This document shows, one piece after another, positions 1 to 5,313 of a DNA stretch of 5,848 bases (positions are counted from its first letter, which is position 1; each line of letters begins with the position of its first letter). The stretch is taken from contig CAMLKV010000160.1 in the NCBI GenBank assembly GCA_946480635.1, forward strand, positions 1-5,848. Reading direction: 5' to 3'. The DNA is from an uncultured Flavobacterium sp. Lineage in GTDB: Bacteria; Bacteroidota; Bacteroidia; Flavobacteriales; Flavobacteriaceae. Both the position numbers and the translations under genes were made by a program. The notes beneath the pieces are model-generated. The model saw only the letters and a program-made list of their open reading frames with translations, did not search any database and was not told the DNA's origin.

Positions 1-588
1 TGAAAAAAGATCAGCTTCAGATTCTTGTTGGCGACTATGGCGACTATCTATCATTGCACTTCCAATTTTTGCATATTGACTGTCCGTTAATTTTGCAATT
101 TTATCAGATTGTGAAGCCACAGCATCTACCAATGCCTCTTTTTTATAAGCTGCTTTTACAGCATCTCTTGTATCATGATTAGCAACGTGACCTATTTCAT
201 GACCAATAACTGCTAAAAGTTCATTATCATCCATAATATCCATTAATCCGGAAAATACACGAACACTTCCATCTGCAGTTGCAAAAGCATTCACATCTTT
301 AGTCAAATAAACTTTGTAGTTTAATTTTAATCCGTTCTCAGCACTATGCTTTCCAAAAATTTTATTTAATCGGATTGTATAAGCATCTTTTGGACCAGCC
401 ACTTTATTCTCGGCATCCATTTTCACAACAGCTTCTTTAGATAAATTAGCCGCATCTTCATCACTAAATGTGAAACCAGCAACTCCTTTTTGAACTGCAC
501 CAAGTGCCTTTTCTCCTAAATTAATTTGGGCATGTAAAGTTCCGCCGAACATTAATGCAGCCAAACCAACAATTTGTATCGTTTTCAT
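1..588 (-). CDS. LoiP-like M48 family zinc metalloprotease, secreted (C-terminal part outside window)
   Basis: Reading the minus strand from the ATG at 588 gives 196 residues with no stop before the left edge, so the C terminus is missing. Residues 1-20 look like a type I signal peptide (MKTIQIVGLAALMFGGTLHA, then Gln21), placing the protein in the periplasm or outside. There is no lipobox cysteine, unlike E. coli LoiP, which is an outer-membrane lipoprotein. The zinc motif HEIGH is at 130-134 (H130, E131, H134). The ESEAD motif at 189-193 supplies the expected third ligand, Glu189, of the M48 ExxAD pattern. The block around residues 90-134 (NYKVYLTKDVNAFA, SVRVFSGLMD, then GHEIGHV) is strongly LoiP/YggG-like. 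The likely role is proteolytic quality control of envelope proteins; this is inferred from the family, and no substrate can be read from the sequence. The gene is divergent from fbp and probably a separate unit. Its family is confident, its exact subfamily less so. Confidence 0.93.
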   Translation of the reverse strand, partial: MKTIQIVGLAALMFGGTLHAQINLGEKALGAVQKGVAGFTFSDEDAANLSKEAVVKMDAENKVAGPKDAYTIRLNKIFGKHSAENGLKLNYKVYLTKDVNAFATADGSVRVFSGLMDIMDDNELLAVIGHEIGHVANHDTRDAVKAAYKKEALVDAVASQSDKIAKLTDSQYAKIGSAMIDSRHSRQQESEADLFS

Positions 589-605
589 AGTGTGTAATTT
601 TCTAA

Positions 606-613
606 CAAATATA
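606..613 (-). promoter_or_regulatory. -7 box of the M48 protease promoter
   Basis: On the minus strand this reads TATATTTG, an exact match to the Bacteroidota -7 consensus TAnnTTTG. It lies 17 bases before the protease ATG, so transcription would start roughly 10-15 bases upstream of the codon. No TTG is present at the expected -33 distance, so only half of the promoter is well supported. The bases just before the ATG are A-rich (TTAGAAAATTACACACT), as is common for translation initiation in this phylum, which lacks strong Shine-Dalgarno use. Confidence 0.5.
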
Positions 614-660
614 AAATATCTTGAGGTGATAAAAATGGCTTAATTAGAAGTTTTTTGTGA

Positions 661-690
661 TTTAATTTACAAAATAAATCATGATATTTG
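661..690 (+). promoter_or_regulatory. Weak candidate promoter for fbp
   Basis: The plus strand shows TTT at 661-663, a 19-base spacer, then GATATTTG at 683-690. This is the Bacteroidota TTG-N19-TAnnTTTG layout with one mismatch in each element. It would start transcription near 695, leaving a leader of about 20-25 bases before the fbp ATG at 718. The alternative -33 TTG at 655-657 sits 25 bases away from the -7-like box, which is too far. It is the best candidate in the gap, but weak. Confidence 0.33.
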
Positions 691-717
691 CCTCACTAAA
701 CTACAACGATTTCTTAC

Positions 718-1725
718 ATGGAAGAACGCAATAAAACCTTAGGTGAATTTATCATCGAAAAACAAAGTGAGTTTCAATATTCATCTGGTGAATTATCAAG
801 AATTATCAACTCTATAAGACTAGCAGCCAAAGTAGTTAATTACAAAGTAAACAAAGCTGGATTAGTCGATATTGTTGGCGCTGCTGGGGACCAAAACATC
901 CAAGGAGAAGATCAACAAAAACTAGATGTTTACGCAAATGAAGTTTTTATTCAAACCTTAATCAATAGAGAAATTGTTTGCGGAATTGGTTCTGAAGAAA
1001 ATGATGATTTTATCACAGTTGCCGGCGCAGACAACAGTCACAATAACAAATATGTTGTATTGATGGATCCTTTAGATGGCTCATCAAATATTGATGTAAA
1101 TGTATCAGTAGGAACAATTTTCTCGGTTTTTAGAAGAGTAACACCTCTTGGAACTCCTGTTCAGTTAGAAGATTTTTTACAACCTGGAGTTAATCAAGTC
1201 GCAGCTGGATATGTGATTTATGGAACCTCAACCATGTTAGTTTACACAACTGGACATGGAGTAAACGGTTTTACATTAAATCCTGCCATCGGAACTTTCT
1301 ACTTGTCTCACCCAAATATGCAATTTCCTAAAGACGGAAAGATATATTCTGTAAACGAAGGAAACTACATTCACTTCCCACAAGGTGTTAAAGATTACAT
1401 TAAATATTGTCAGTTAGAAGAAGGAGACAGACCATATACTTCTCGTTATATAGGAAGTTTAGTTTCAGATTTCCATAGAAATATGATTAAAGGCGGTATT
1501 TATTTATATCCAACAAGCTCAAAAGCCCCTAACGGAAAATTACGTTTATTATACGAATGCAACCCTATGGCATTTCTTGCTGAACAAGCTGGCGGAAAAG
1601 CTTCGGACGGTTATAAGCGTATTATGGAAATACAACCAACAGAATTACATCAACGTGTTCCTTTTTTCTGCGGAAGCCAAAATATGGTTGAAAAAGCAGA
1701 AGAATTTATGGAGAAAAACAAATAA
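718..1725 (+). CDS. fbp: Class I fructose-1,6-bisphosphatase
   Basis: This 335-residue enzyme hydrolyses fructose 1,6-bisphosphate to fructose 6-phosphate plus phosphate, the committed step of gluconeogenesis, in the cytoplasm. It is complete and of normal length for the family. Metal ligands are visible: Glu93/Glu94 (GSEEND), Asp117 and Asp120 in [11 protein letters not shown], and Glu280 in the family signature [13 protein letters not shown] (273-285). Substrate residues known from the pig enzyme are also in place: Asn213, Arg243, Tyr244 (TSRYIGS), Tyr264 and Lys274. The conserved [14 protein letters not shown] loop lies at 57-70. Residues of the pig AMP site have counterparts: GELS at 24-27, Lys111-Tyr112, Arg140 and Met173. 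AMP inhibition is therefore plausible, though not shown. The ATG gives the usual [13 protein letters not shown] terminus of flavobacterial homologues. The gene stands alone, divergent from the protease and convergent with tRNA-Gln, and is closed by its own terminator. Confidence 0.98.
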   Translation: MEERNKTLGEFIIEKQSEFQYSSGELSRIINSIRLAAKVVNYKVNKAGLVDIVGAAGDQNIQGEDQQKLDVYANEVFIQTLINREIVCGIGSEENDDFITVAGADNSHNNKYVVLMDPLDGSSNIDVNVSVGTIFSVFRRVTPLGTPVQLEDFLQPGVNQVAAGYVIYGTSTMLVYTTGHGVNGFTLNPAIGTFYLSHPNMQFPKDGKIYSVNEGNYIHFPQGVKDYIKYCQLEEGDRPYTSRYIGSLVSDFHRNMIKGGIYLYPTSSKAPNGKLRLLYECNPMAFLAEQAGGKASDGYKRIMEIQPTELHQRVPFFCGSQNMVEKAEEFMEKNK

Positions 1726-1726
1726 C

Positions 1727-1757
1727 AAAAAAGGACTCAAAATTGAGTCCTTTTTTT
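1727..1757 (+). terminator. Rho-independent terminator of fbp
   Basis: The stem AGGACTC (1732-1738) pairs with GAGTCCT (1745-1751) around a six-base AAAATT loop, whose ends could pair further. It starts within a few bases of the fbp stop. Six A residues precede it and seven T residues follow it (1751-1757), so it could work in both directions. Its position makes it mainly the fbp terminator, with a possible backup role against minus-strand readthrough from the tRNA. Confidence 0.9.
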
Positions 1758-1786
1758 ATGTTGTTCATTATCAAACTATTTTAAAT

Positions 1787-1817
1787 AAAAAAAGCTCTGA
1801 TTTCTCAGAGCTTTTTT
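1787..1817 (-). terminator. Rho-independent terminator of tRNA-Gln
   Basis: On the minus strand the stem AGCTCTGA pairs with TCAGAGCT around a GAAA loop (a GNRA tetraloop), followed by a run of seven T (positions 1793 down to 1787). A run of A residues on the other side extends the pairing and makes the element symmetrical. It begins one base beyond the predicted tRNA 3' discriminator position. With the fbp terminator about 30 bases away it forms an insulated junction between two convergent genes. Confidence 0.88.
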
Positions 1818-1818
1818 G

Positions 1819-1889
1819 TTGGCTCACTAGGACTCGAACCTAGAAAGACGGCACCAAAAACCGTAGTGTTACCATTACACCATGAGCCA
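1819..1889 (-). tRNA. trnQ: tRNA-Gln (anticodon UUG)
   Basis: The minus strand folds into a complete 71-base cloverleaf. The acceptor stem is TGGCTCA with TGAGCCA. The D stem is GTGT/ACAC around AATGGTA. The anticodon stem is ACGGT/GCCGT (last pair T-G) with the seven-base loop TTTTGGT. The variable region is CTTT, and the T arm is CTAGG-TTCGAGT-CCTAG. The anticodon TTG lies at plus-strand positions 1855-1857 and reads glutamine CAA, and CAG by wobble. U1-A72 at the acceptor end fits a glutamine tRNA. The discriminator is A (1819). The CCA end is not encoded and must be added by the nucleotidyltransferase. It is a lone gene with its own promoter and terminator. Confidence 0.98.
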
Positions 1890-1897
1890 TTAAACCT

Positions 1898-1915
1898 GCA
1901 TTAATTCCTTAATGC
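1898..1915 (-). other. Perfect 7-bp hairpin in the tRNA-Gln 5' leader
   Basis: GCATTAA (1898-1904) and TTAATGC (1909-1915) form a perfect inverted repeat around four bases. In the minus-strand RNA the loop is GGAA, which fits the stable GNRA tetraloop pattern. It lies between the promoter -7 box and the mature tRNA 5' end, eight bases from the latter, and would be at or near the very 5' end of the primary transcript. It could slow 5' decay, shape RNase P recognition, or instead act as a DNA operator. Function is inference only. Confidence 0.6.
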
Positions 1916-1920
1916 GAGTG

Positions 1921-1950
1921 CAAATTTACACCCATTTTTTATTTCTGCAA
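1921..1950 (-). promoter_or_regulatory. Promoter of tRNA-Gln, perfect Bacteroidota consensus
   Basis: On the minus strand TTG (1950-1948) is followed by exactly 19 bases and then TAAATTTG (1928-1921). This matches both boxes and the spacing of the primary-sigma promoter described for Bacteroides and Flavobacterium (TTG-N19-TAnnTTTG). Transcription should start around 1915-1917, about 26-28 bases before the tRNA. A consensus promoter suits a highly expressed stable RNA. Confidence 0.85.
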
Positions 1951-1951
1951 G

Positions 1952-1959
1952 TATTTTTG
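1952..1959 (+). promoter_or_regulatory. Candidate -7 box for the glycosyltransferase gene
   Basis: TATTTTTG matches TAnnTTTG on the plus strand, but no TTG lies 17-23 bases upstream and such boxes arise easily in T-rich DNA. If used, transcription would begin near 1964 and leave a leader of about 85 bases. That leader would hold an A6-T9 tract (1971-1985) and the hairpin at 2011-2042. The box directly abuts the -33 element of the tRNA promoter, so the two divergent promoters would be back to back. Confidence 0.3.
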
Positions 1960-2010
1960 AAGAAAAAATCAAAAAATTTTTTTTTAACCTTTTCTTTAGA
2001 CAAAAAAATA

Positions 2011-2042
2011 GTTTCTTTGTGTCATCAAACACAAACTGAAAC
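2011..2042 (+). promoter_or_regulatory. Interrupted 12-bp hairpin just before the start codon
   Basis: The inner arms TTTGTGT (2016-2022) and ACACAAA (2029-2035) flank a six-base loop CATCAA. The outer arms GTTTC (2011-2015) and GAAAC (2038-2042) continue the stem past a two-base CT bulge. The structure ends eight bases before the ATG at 2051. In RNA it would cover the usual ribosome-contact region and could lower or regulate translation; in DNA it could be an operator. There is no T-tract after it, so it is not a normal terminator. Confidence 0.5.
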
Positions 2043-2050
2043 ATAATTAT

Positions 2051-5000
2051 ATGTCATTCAATTTCAACAAATGGAACACCATTTTAGGCTGGGTTTCTTT
2101 TTTTATTTCATTACTTGTTTATTCTTTAACTGTAGAACCAACAATGAGTTTTTGGGATTGTGGCGAATATATTGCTACAGCTGCAAAACTTGAAGTTGGC
2201 CACCCACCTGGAGCACCATTATTTCAAATGATGGGAGCTTTCTTCTCAATGTTTGCTATTGGAAAAGAAAACATAGCATTAATGGTAAACATGATGTCTG
2301 TATTTTCAAGTGCCTTTACAATATTGTTTTTGTTTTGGTCACTTACAATCATCTTAAGAAAAGTTGTTTCATCATTTACTGAAGTCAATAAAGATAATGG
2401 TATTGCTATTCTTGGAAGTGCATTTGTTGGTTCTTTGGCATTTACTTTTTCAGATAGTTTTTGGTTCAATGCTGTAGAAGCAGAAGTATATGCTATGGCA
2501 ACGTTTTTAATTGCTTTACTTTTTTGGCTTGGCCTTAGATGGGAGCAAGAAATGCATTTACCAAAAGGGAATAAGTGGTTATTATTGATTGCCTTGGTTG
2601 TTGGATTATCTTTTGGTGTTCACTTCATGGCTTTATTAACCATTCCTTCAATTGGGTTTTTATATTACTTTAAACATTACGAAAAAGTAACTGTTAAAAA
2701 CTTTATTGTTGCAAACATTGTAGTAGTTTCCATCTTATTGTTCATCTTCAAATTATTATTACCATGGACAATGACATTCTTTGGAGCAACCGAAGTATTT
2801 ATGGTAAACAGCTTAGGATTACCTTTTAATTCAGGAACAATTTTTGTTAGTATTTTATTAATTGCTTTCTTCTATTTTGGATTAAAATATACTCGCCAGA
2901 ATGGTAAAGTATTCTACAATACACTTATTTTATGCGTTTTATTCATATTAATTGGATTCTCAACTTGGTTAATGTTACCCATTAGAGCTAATGCAAAAAC
3001 TCCAATTAACGAAAACAATCCTTCAGACGCTAGAGAGGTTCTTGCCTACTACAACAGAGAGCAGTATGGTGAACAAAAGTTATTTTATGGCCCACAATTC
3101 TCTGATACTTACGCAGGTTTAGACGAAAACAACCCTTACACTGACGACAAACCAAATTACGAGAGAGATTATAAAAAAGGCGAGTATGTAATTGTAAATG
3201 AATACAAAAACGGATCTCAGAATACAGATGATAAACACAAAGCTTTTTTACCTCGTTTATGGAGTAACGAACATGCAGTAAATTACATGCGTTTCACCAA
3301 TGTTCTTGACTTTAAAGTAAAACCAGAATACGCTGAAGAAGAAGAATTACTTCAAGTGGTTTCTGAATTTAGAGCAGCGTATGCATCAGGAAAATTAGAA
3401 ATTGACGATTATGATAAATTCCTCAAAAGTTATGGACATTATTTAGACGTAGAAAAGCCTAGCACTATAGACAACCTTACTTTTATGTTCGAGTATCAGT
3501 TTGGTTATATGTATTGGAGATATTTAATGTGGAATTTCGTTGGAAGACAAAATGACAAACAAGGCGAATATGATCTAAAAGATGGAAACTGGTTAAGCGG
3601 AATCAATTTTATTGACGAAATAAGACTTACATCACAAGAAAACTTACCAGCAGACTGGAAAAATAACAAAGGAAGAAACACATATTTCTTCTTACCATTT
3701 ATCATCGGATTAATTGGATTCTTTTTCCATGCTAGAAAAGACTTAAAGAGTTTCTATGTAGTTTTAGCCTTATTCCTATTTACCGGTTTAGCTTTAAAAA
3801 TCTACTTAAACGAAAGACCATTTGAACCACGTGAACGTGATTATGCACTAGTAGGATCCTTCTATGTATTTGCGATTTGGATTGGAATTGGGGTATATAC
3901 AATTTACGATACTATTAAAAAATACATTCAACCTAAAATTGCTGCTCCAGCAGTAATAACAGCATGTTTACTTGCTGCACCTGTACTTATGGCTTCTCAA
4001 AATTGGGATGATCATGACCGTTCAGGAAAACGTACTGCTGTTTCATCAGCAAGAGCCTATTTAGACTCTTGTGAACCAAACGCCATTTTATTTACTATTG
4101 GAGACAATGATACTTTCCCGCTGTGGTACTTACAAGAAATTGAAGGTTATAGAACAGACGTTCGTATTGTGAACACAAGTTTATTAATGACCGACTGGTA
4201 TATCGATACAATGAAGTCAAAAGCTTATGAGTCTGACCCTGTTCCAATTTCATTCTCTCATGAAGATTATGTTTCGGAAAAAAGAGATTATTTGGCTTTT
4301 GAAAAAAGAACAGATGCACGTTTAGATGTAAATGAATTTTTCAATTTCATTTCAAGTGATGACCCACGTACTTTAATTGAATTACAAAACGGACATCATA
4401 TTCAGTTTTATCCAACAAACAAAATAAGAATCCCTGTTGATAAAAACGAAGTCTTAAAAAACAAAGTTGTTAATCCTAAATTAGCTGATTCGATTGTTCC
4501 TTATATCGATGTAGATATTAAAGGAAATGCCATCTACAAAAACAGATTAATGATGTTAGACATTGTTAGAAACAATCACTGGAAGAGACCTATTTATTTC
4601 TCTCCTGGAGCCTTTGCTGACGATGATTACATATGGATGAAAGAGTTTCTACAACTTGACGGAATGGTTTACAGATTAGTTCCAATTAGAACTCCACTTC
4701 CAGAAGATGCTTACACATTCGACATGGGTCGTTTAGACACTGACATCATGTACAACATCATCATGAAATGGGATTGGGGTAATGGAGACAGCCCTAAAAT
4801 TTATCATGATCCAGAAACCAGAAAAGACTGTATTTCTCATAGAACAAACATGTCAAGGTTAATGAATCAACTTATTAAGGAAGGTAAAAATGATAAAGCT
4901 AAAAAAATCATTGAATTAGCATTGGCAAAAATGCCTATCGATTATTATGAATTTTACAGCACAGTTGATCCTTTTGCTGATGGATATTATAAAATTGGAG

Positions 5001-5251
5001 AAAAACAAAACGCTCAAAAACTATTAACAAAACTTGCATCTAAGTACCAAGATGAGTTAAGATATTATAGCGGAATCCACCCGAATGAGCAGAATGATAT
5101 GGCAATAGACATTATCACTGCAATAGAAAGATATAGAGGTTTATTAGAAGTTGCTAAAAACAACAACGACATTGCTTTCTACAATCAAATGAAAGCAACA
5201 TTCAATGCCACAAACAAACGTTTTGAGCGTTTTGGAAGAGATATGGAATAA
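2051..5251 (+). CDS. DUF2723 / GT117-type GT-C membrane glycosyltransferase (putative)
   Basis: This 1066-residue polytopic protein belongs to the DUF2723 family, also annotated as glycosyltransferase family 117, common in Bacteroidota. I see about 13 membrane segments, near 10-27, 77-101, 118-135, 143-162, 176-192, 193-207, 215-236, 263-279, 290-310, 545-559, 567-585, 600-618 and 630-647. Loops at 102-117, 163-175, 208-214, 280-289, 560-566 and 619-629 carry most of the flanking positive charge, which puts them in the cytoplasm. The first outside loop (EPTMSFWDCGEY, then GHPPGAP, 29-56) has the acidic motif expected of GT-C enzymes such as protein O-mannosyltransferases. A 230-residue hydrophilic domain (about 311-544) and a 420-residue C-terminal domain (648-1066) would then be periplasmic. 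Family-typical motifs include RPFEPRERDYA (589-599), NWDDHDRS (651-658) and GDNDTFPLWYLQEIEG (684-699). The end (about 935-1055) is helical and may be TPR-like. It probably transfers a lipid-linked sugar to protein or glycan outside the membrane. Substrate and acceptor are unknown. Confidence 0.9.
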   Translation: MSFNFNKWNTILGWVSFFISLLVYSLTVEPTMSFWDCGEYIATAAKLEVGHPPGAPLFQMMGAFFSMFAIGKENIALMVNMMSVFSSAFTILFLFWSLTIILRKVVSSFTEVNKDNGIAILGSAFVGSLAFTFSDSFWFNAVEAEVYAMATFLIALLFWLGLRWEQEMHLPKGNKWLLLIALVVGLSFGVHFMALLTIPSIGFLYYFKHYEKVTVKNFIVANIVVVSILLFIFKLLLPWTMTFFGATEVFMVNSLGLPFNSGTIFVSILLIAFFYFGLKYTRQNGKVFYNTLILCVLFILIGFSTWLMLPIRANAKTPINENNPSDAREVLAYYNREQYGEQKLFYGPQFSDTYAGLDENNPYTDDKPNYERDYKKGEYVIVNEYKNGSQNTDDKHKAFLPRLWSNEHAVNYMRFTNVLDFKVKPEYAEEEELLQVVSEFRAAYASGKLEIDDYDKFLKSYGHYLDVEKPSTIDNLTFMFEYQFGYMYWRYLMWNFVGRQNDKQGEYDLKDGNWLSGINFIDEIRLTSQENLPADWKNNKGRNTYFFLPFIIGLIGFFFHARKDLKSFYVVLALFLFTGLALKIYLNERPFEPRERDYALVGSFYVFAIWIGIGVYTIYDTIKKYIQPKIAAPAVITACLLAAPVLMASQNWDDHDRSGKRTAVSSARAYLDSCEPNAILFTIGDNDTFPLWYLQEIEGYRTDVRIVNTSLLMTDWYIDTMKSKAYESDPVPISFSHEDYVSEKRDYLAFEKRTDARLDVNEFFNFISSDDPRTLIELQNGHHIQFYPTNKIRIPVDKNEVLKNKVVNPKLADSIVPYIDVDIKGNAIYKNRLMMLDIVRNNHWKRPIYFSPGAFADDDYIWMKEFLQLDGMVYRLVPIRTPLPEDAYTFDMGRLDTDIMYNIIMKWDWGNGDSPKIYHDPETRKDCISHRTNMSRLMNQLIKEGKNDKAKKIIELALAKMPIDYYEFYSTVDPFADGYYKIGEKQNAQKLLTKLASKYQDELRYYSGIHPNEQNDMAIDIITAIERYRGLLEVAKNNNDIAFYNQMKATFNATNKRFERFGRDME

Positions 5252-5268
5252 ATTTCATAAAAACAATT

Positions 5269-5308
5269 AAAATAAGGCTTTCAGTAAATTACTGAAAGCC
5301 TTATTTTT
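5269..5308 (+). terminator. Strong Rho-independent terminator after the glycosyltransferase gene
   Basis: AATAAGGCTTTCAGT (5271-5285) pairs perfectly with ACTGAAAGCCTTATT (5291-5305) around the loop AAATT. Two further A-T pairs make a 17-bp stem. The T-tract runs 5304-5308. The flanking A/T pairs make it potentially bidirectional, though no minus-strand gene faces it here. It fills most of the 62-base gap to the next gene and separates the two plus-strand genes transcriptionally. Confidence 0.93.
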
Positions 5309-5309
5309 G
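5302..5309 (+). promoter_or_regulatory. Possible -7 box overlapping the terminator tail
   Basis: TATTTTTG in the descending arm and T-tract of the terminator matches TAnnTTTG. Upstream, TTT at 5279-5281 is 20 bases away, one mismatch from the -33 TTG. Transcription would begin at about 5313-5316, at the ATG of the deacetylase. This is the only -7-like match I see near that gene, but T-rich terminators produce such matches by chance. Confidence 0.25.
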
Positions 5310-5313
5310 TTAT

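Noticed and set aside
655..690. TTG at 655-657 paired with GATATTTG at 683-690 as an fbp promoter
   Set aside because: The 25-base spacer is outside the 17-23 range seen in Bacteroidota promoters. The TTT at 661-663 with a 19-base spacer fits better.
1577..1843. Plus-strand open frame of 88 codons overlapping the end of fbp
   Set aside because: It is out of frame with fbp and runs through both terminators into the tRNA gene. The translation has no recognisable domain.
1819..1889. tRNA-Gln gene as an attachment site for an integrated element
   Set aside because: I found no repeated copy of the tRNA 3' end in the window and no integrase; the flanks are ordinary chromosomal genes with their own terminator and promoter.
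1951..2010. Long imperfect hairpin formed by GAAGAAAA and TTTTCTTT around the A/T tract
   Set aside because: The arms are A/T homopolymer-like and can pair in many registers, so low complexity explains the match.
2224..2469. Minus-strand open frame of 81 codons inside the glycosyltransferase gene
   Set aside because: It is antisense to a well-supported long gene, with no family resemblance and no promoter or leader context.
3505..3705. Minus-strand open frame of 66 codons inside the glycosyltransferase gene
   Set aside because: It is an antisense shadow of conserved coding sequence with low-complexity composition.
4095..4319. Minus-strand open frame of 74 codons inside the glycosyltransferase gene
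   Set aside because: It lies opposite the conserved GDNDTFPLWYLQEIEG region, which explains the sequence fully on the plus strand.
5252..5313. Operon of the glycosyltransferase and deacetylase genes as one glycan-modifying unit
   Set aside because: The genes are close and co-directional, but a perfect 17-bp terminator with a T-tract lies between them, so co-transcription should be minor unless readthrough is shown.
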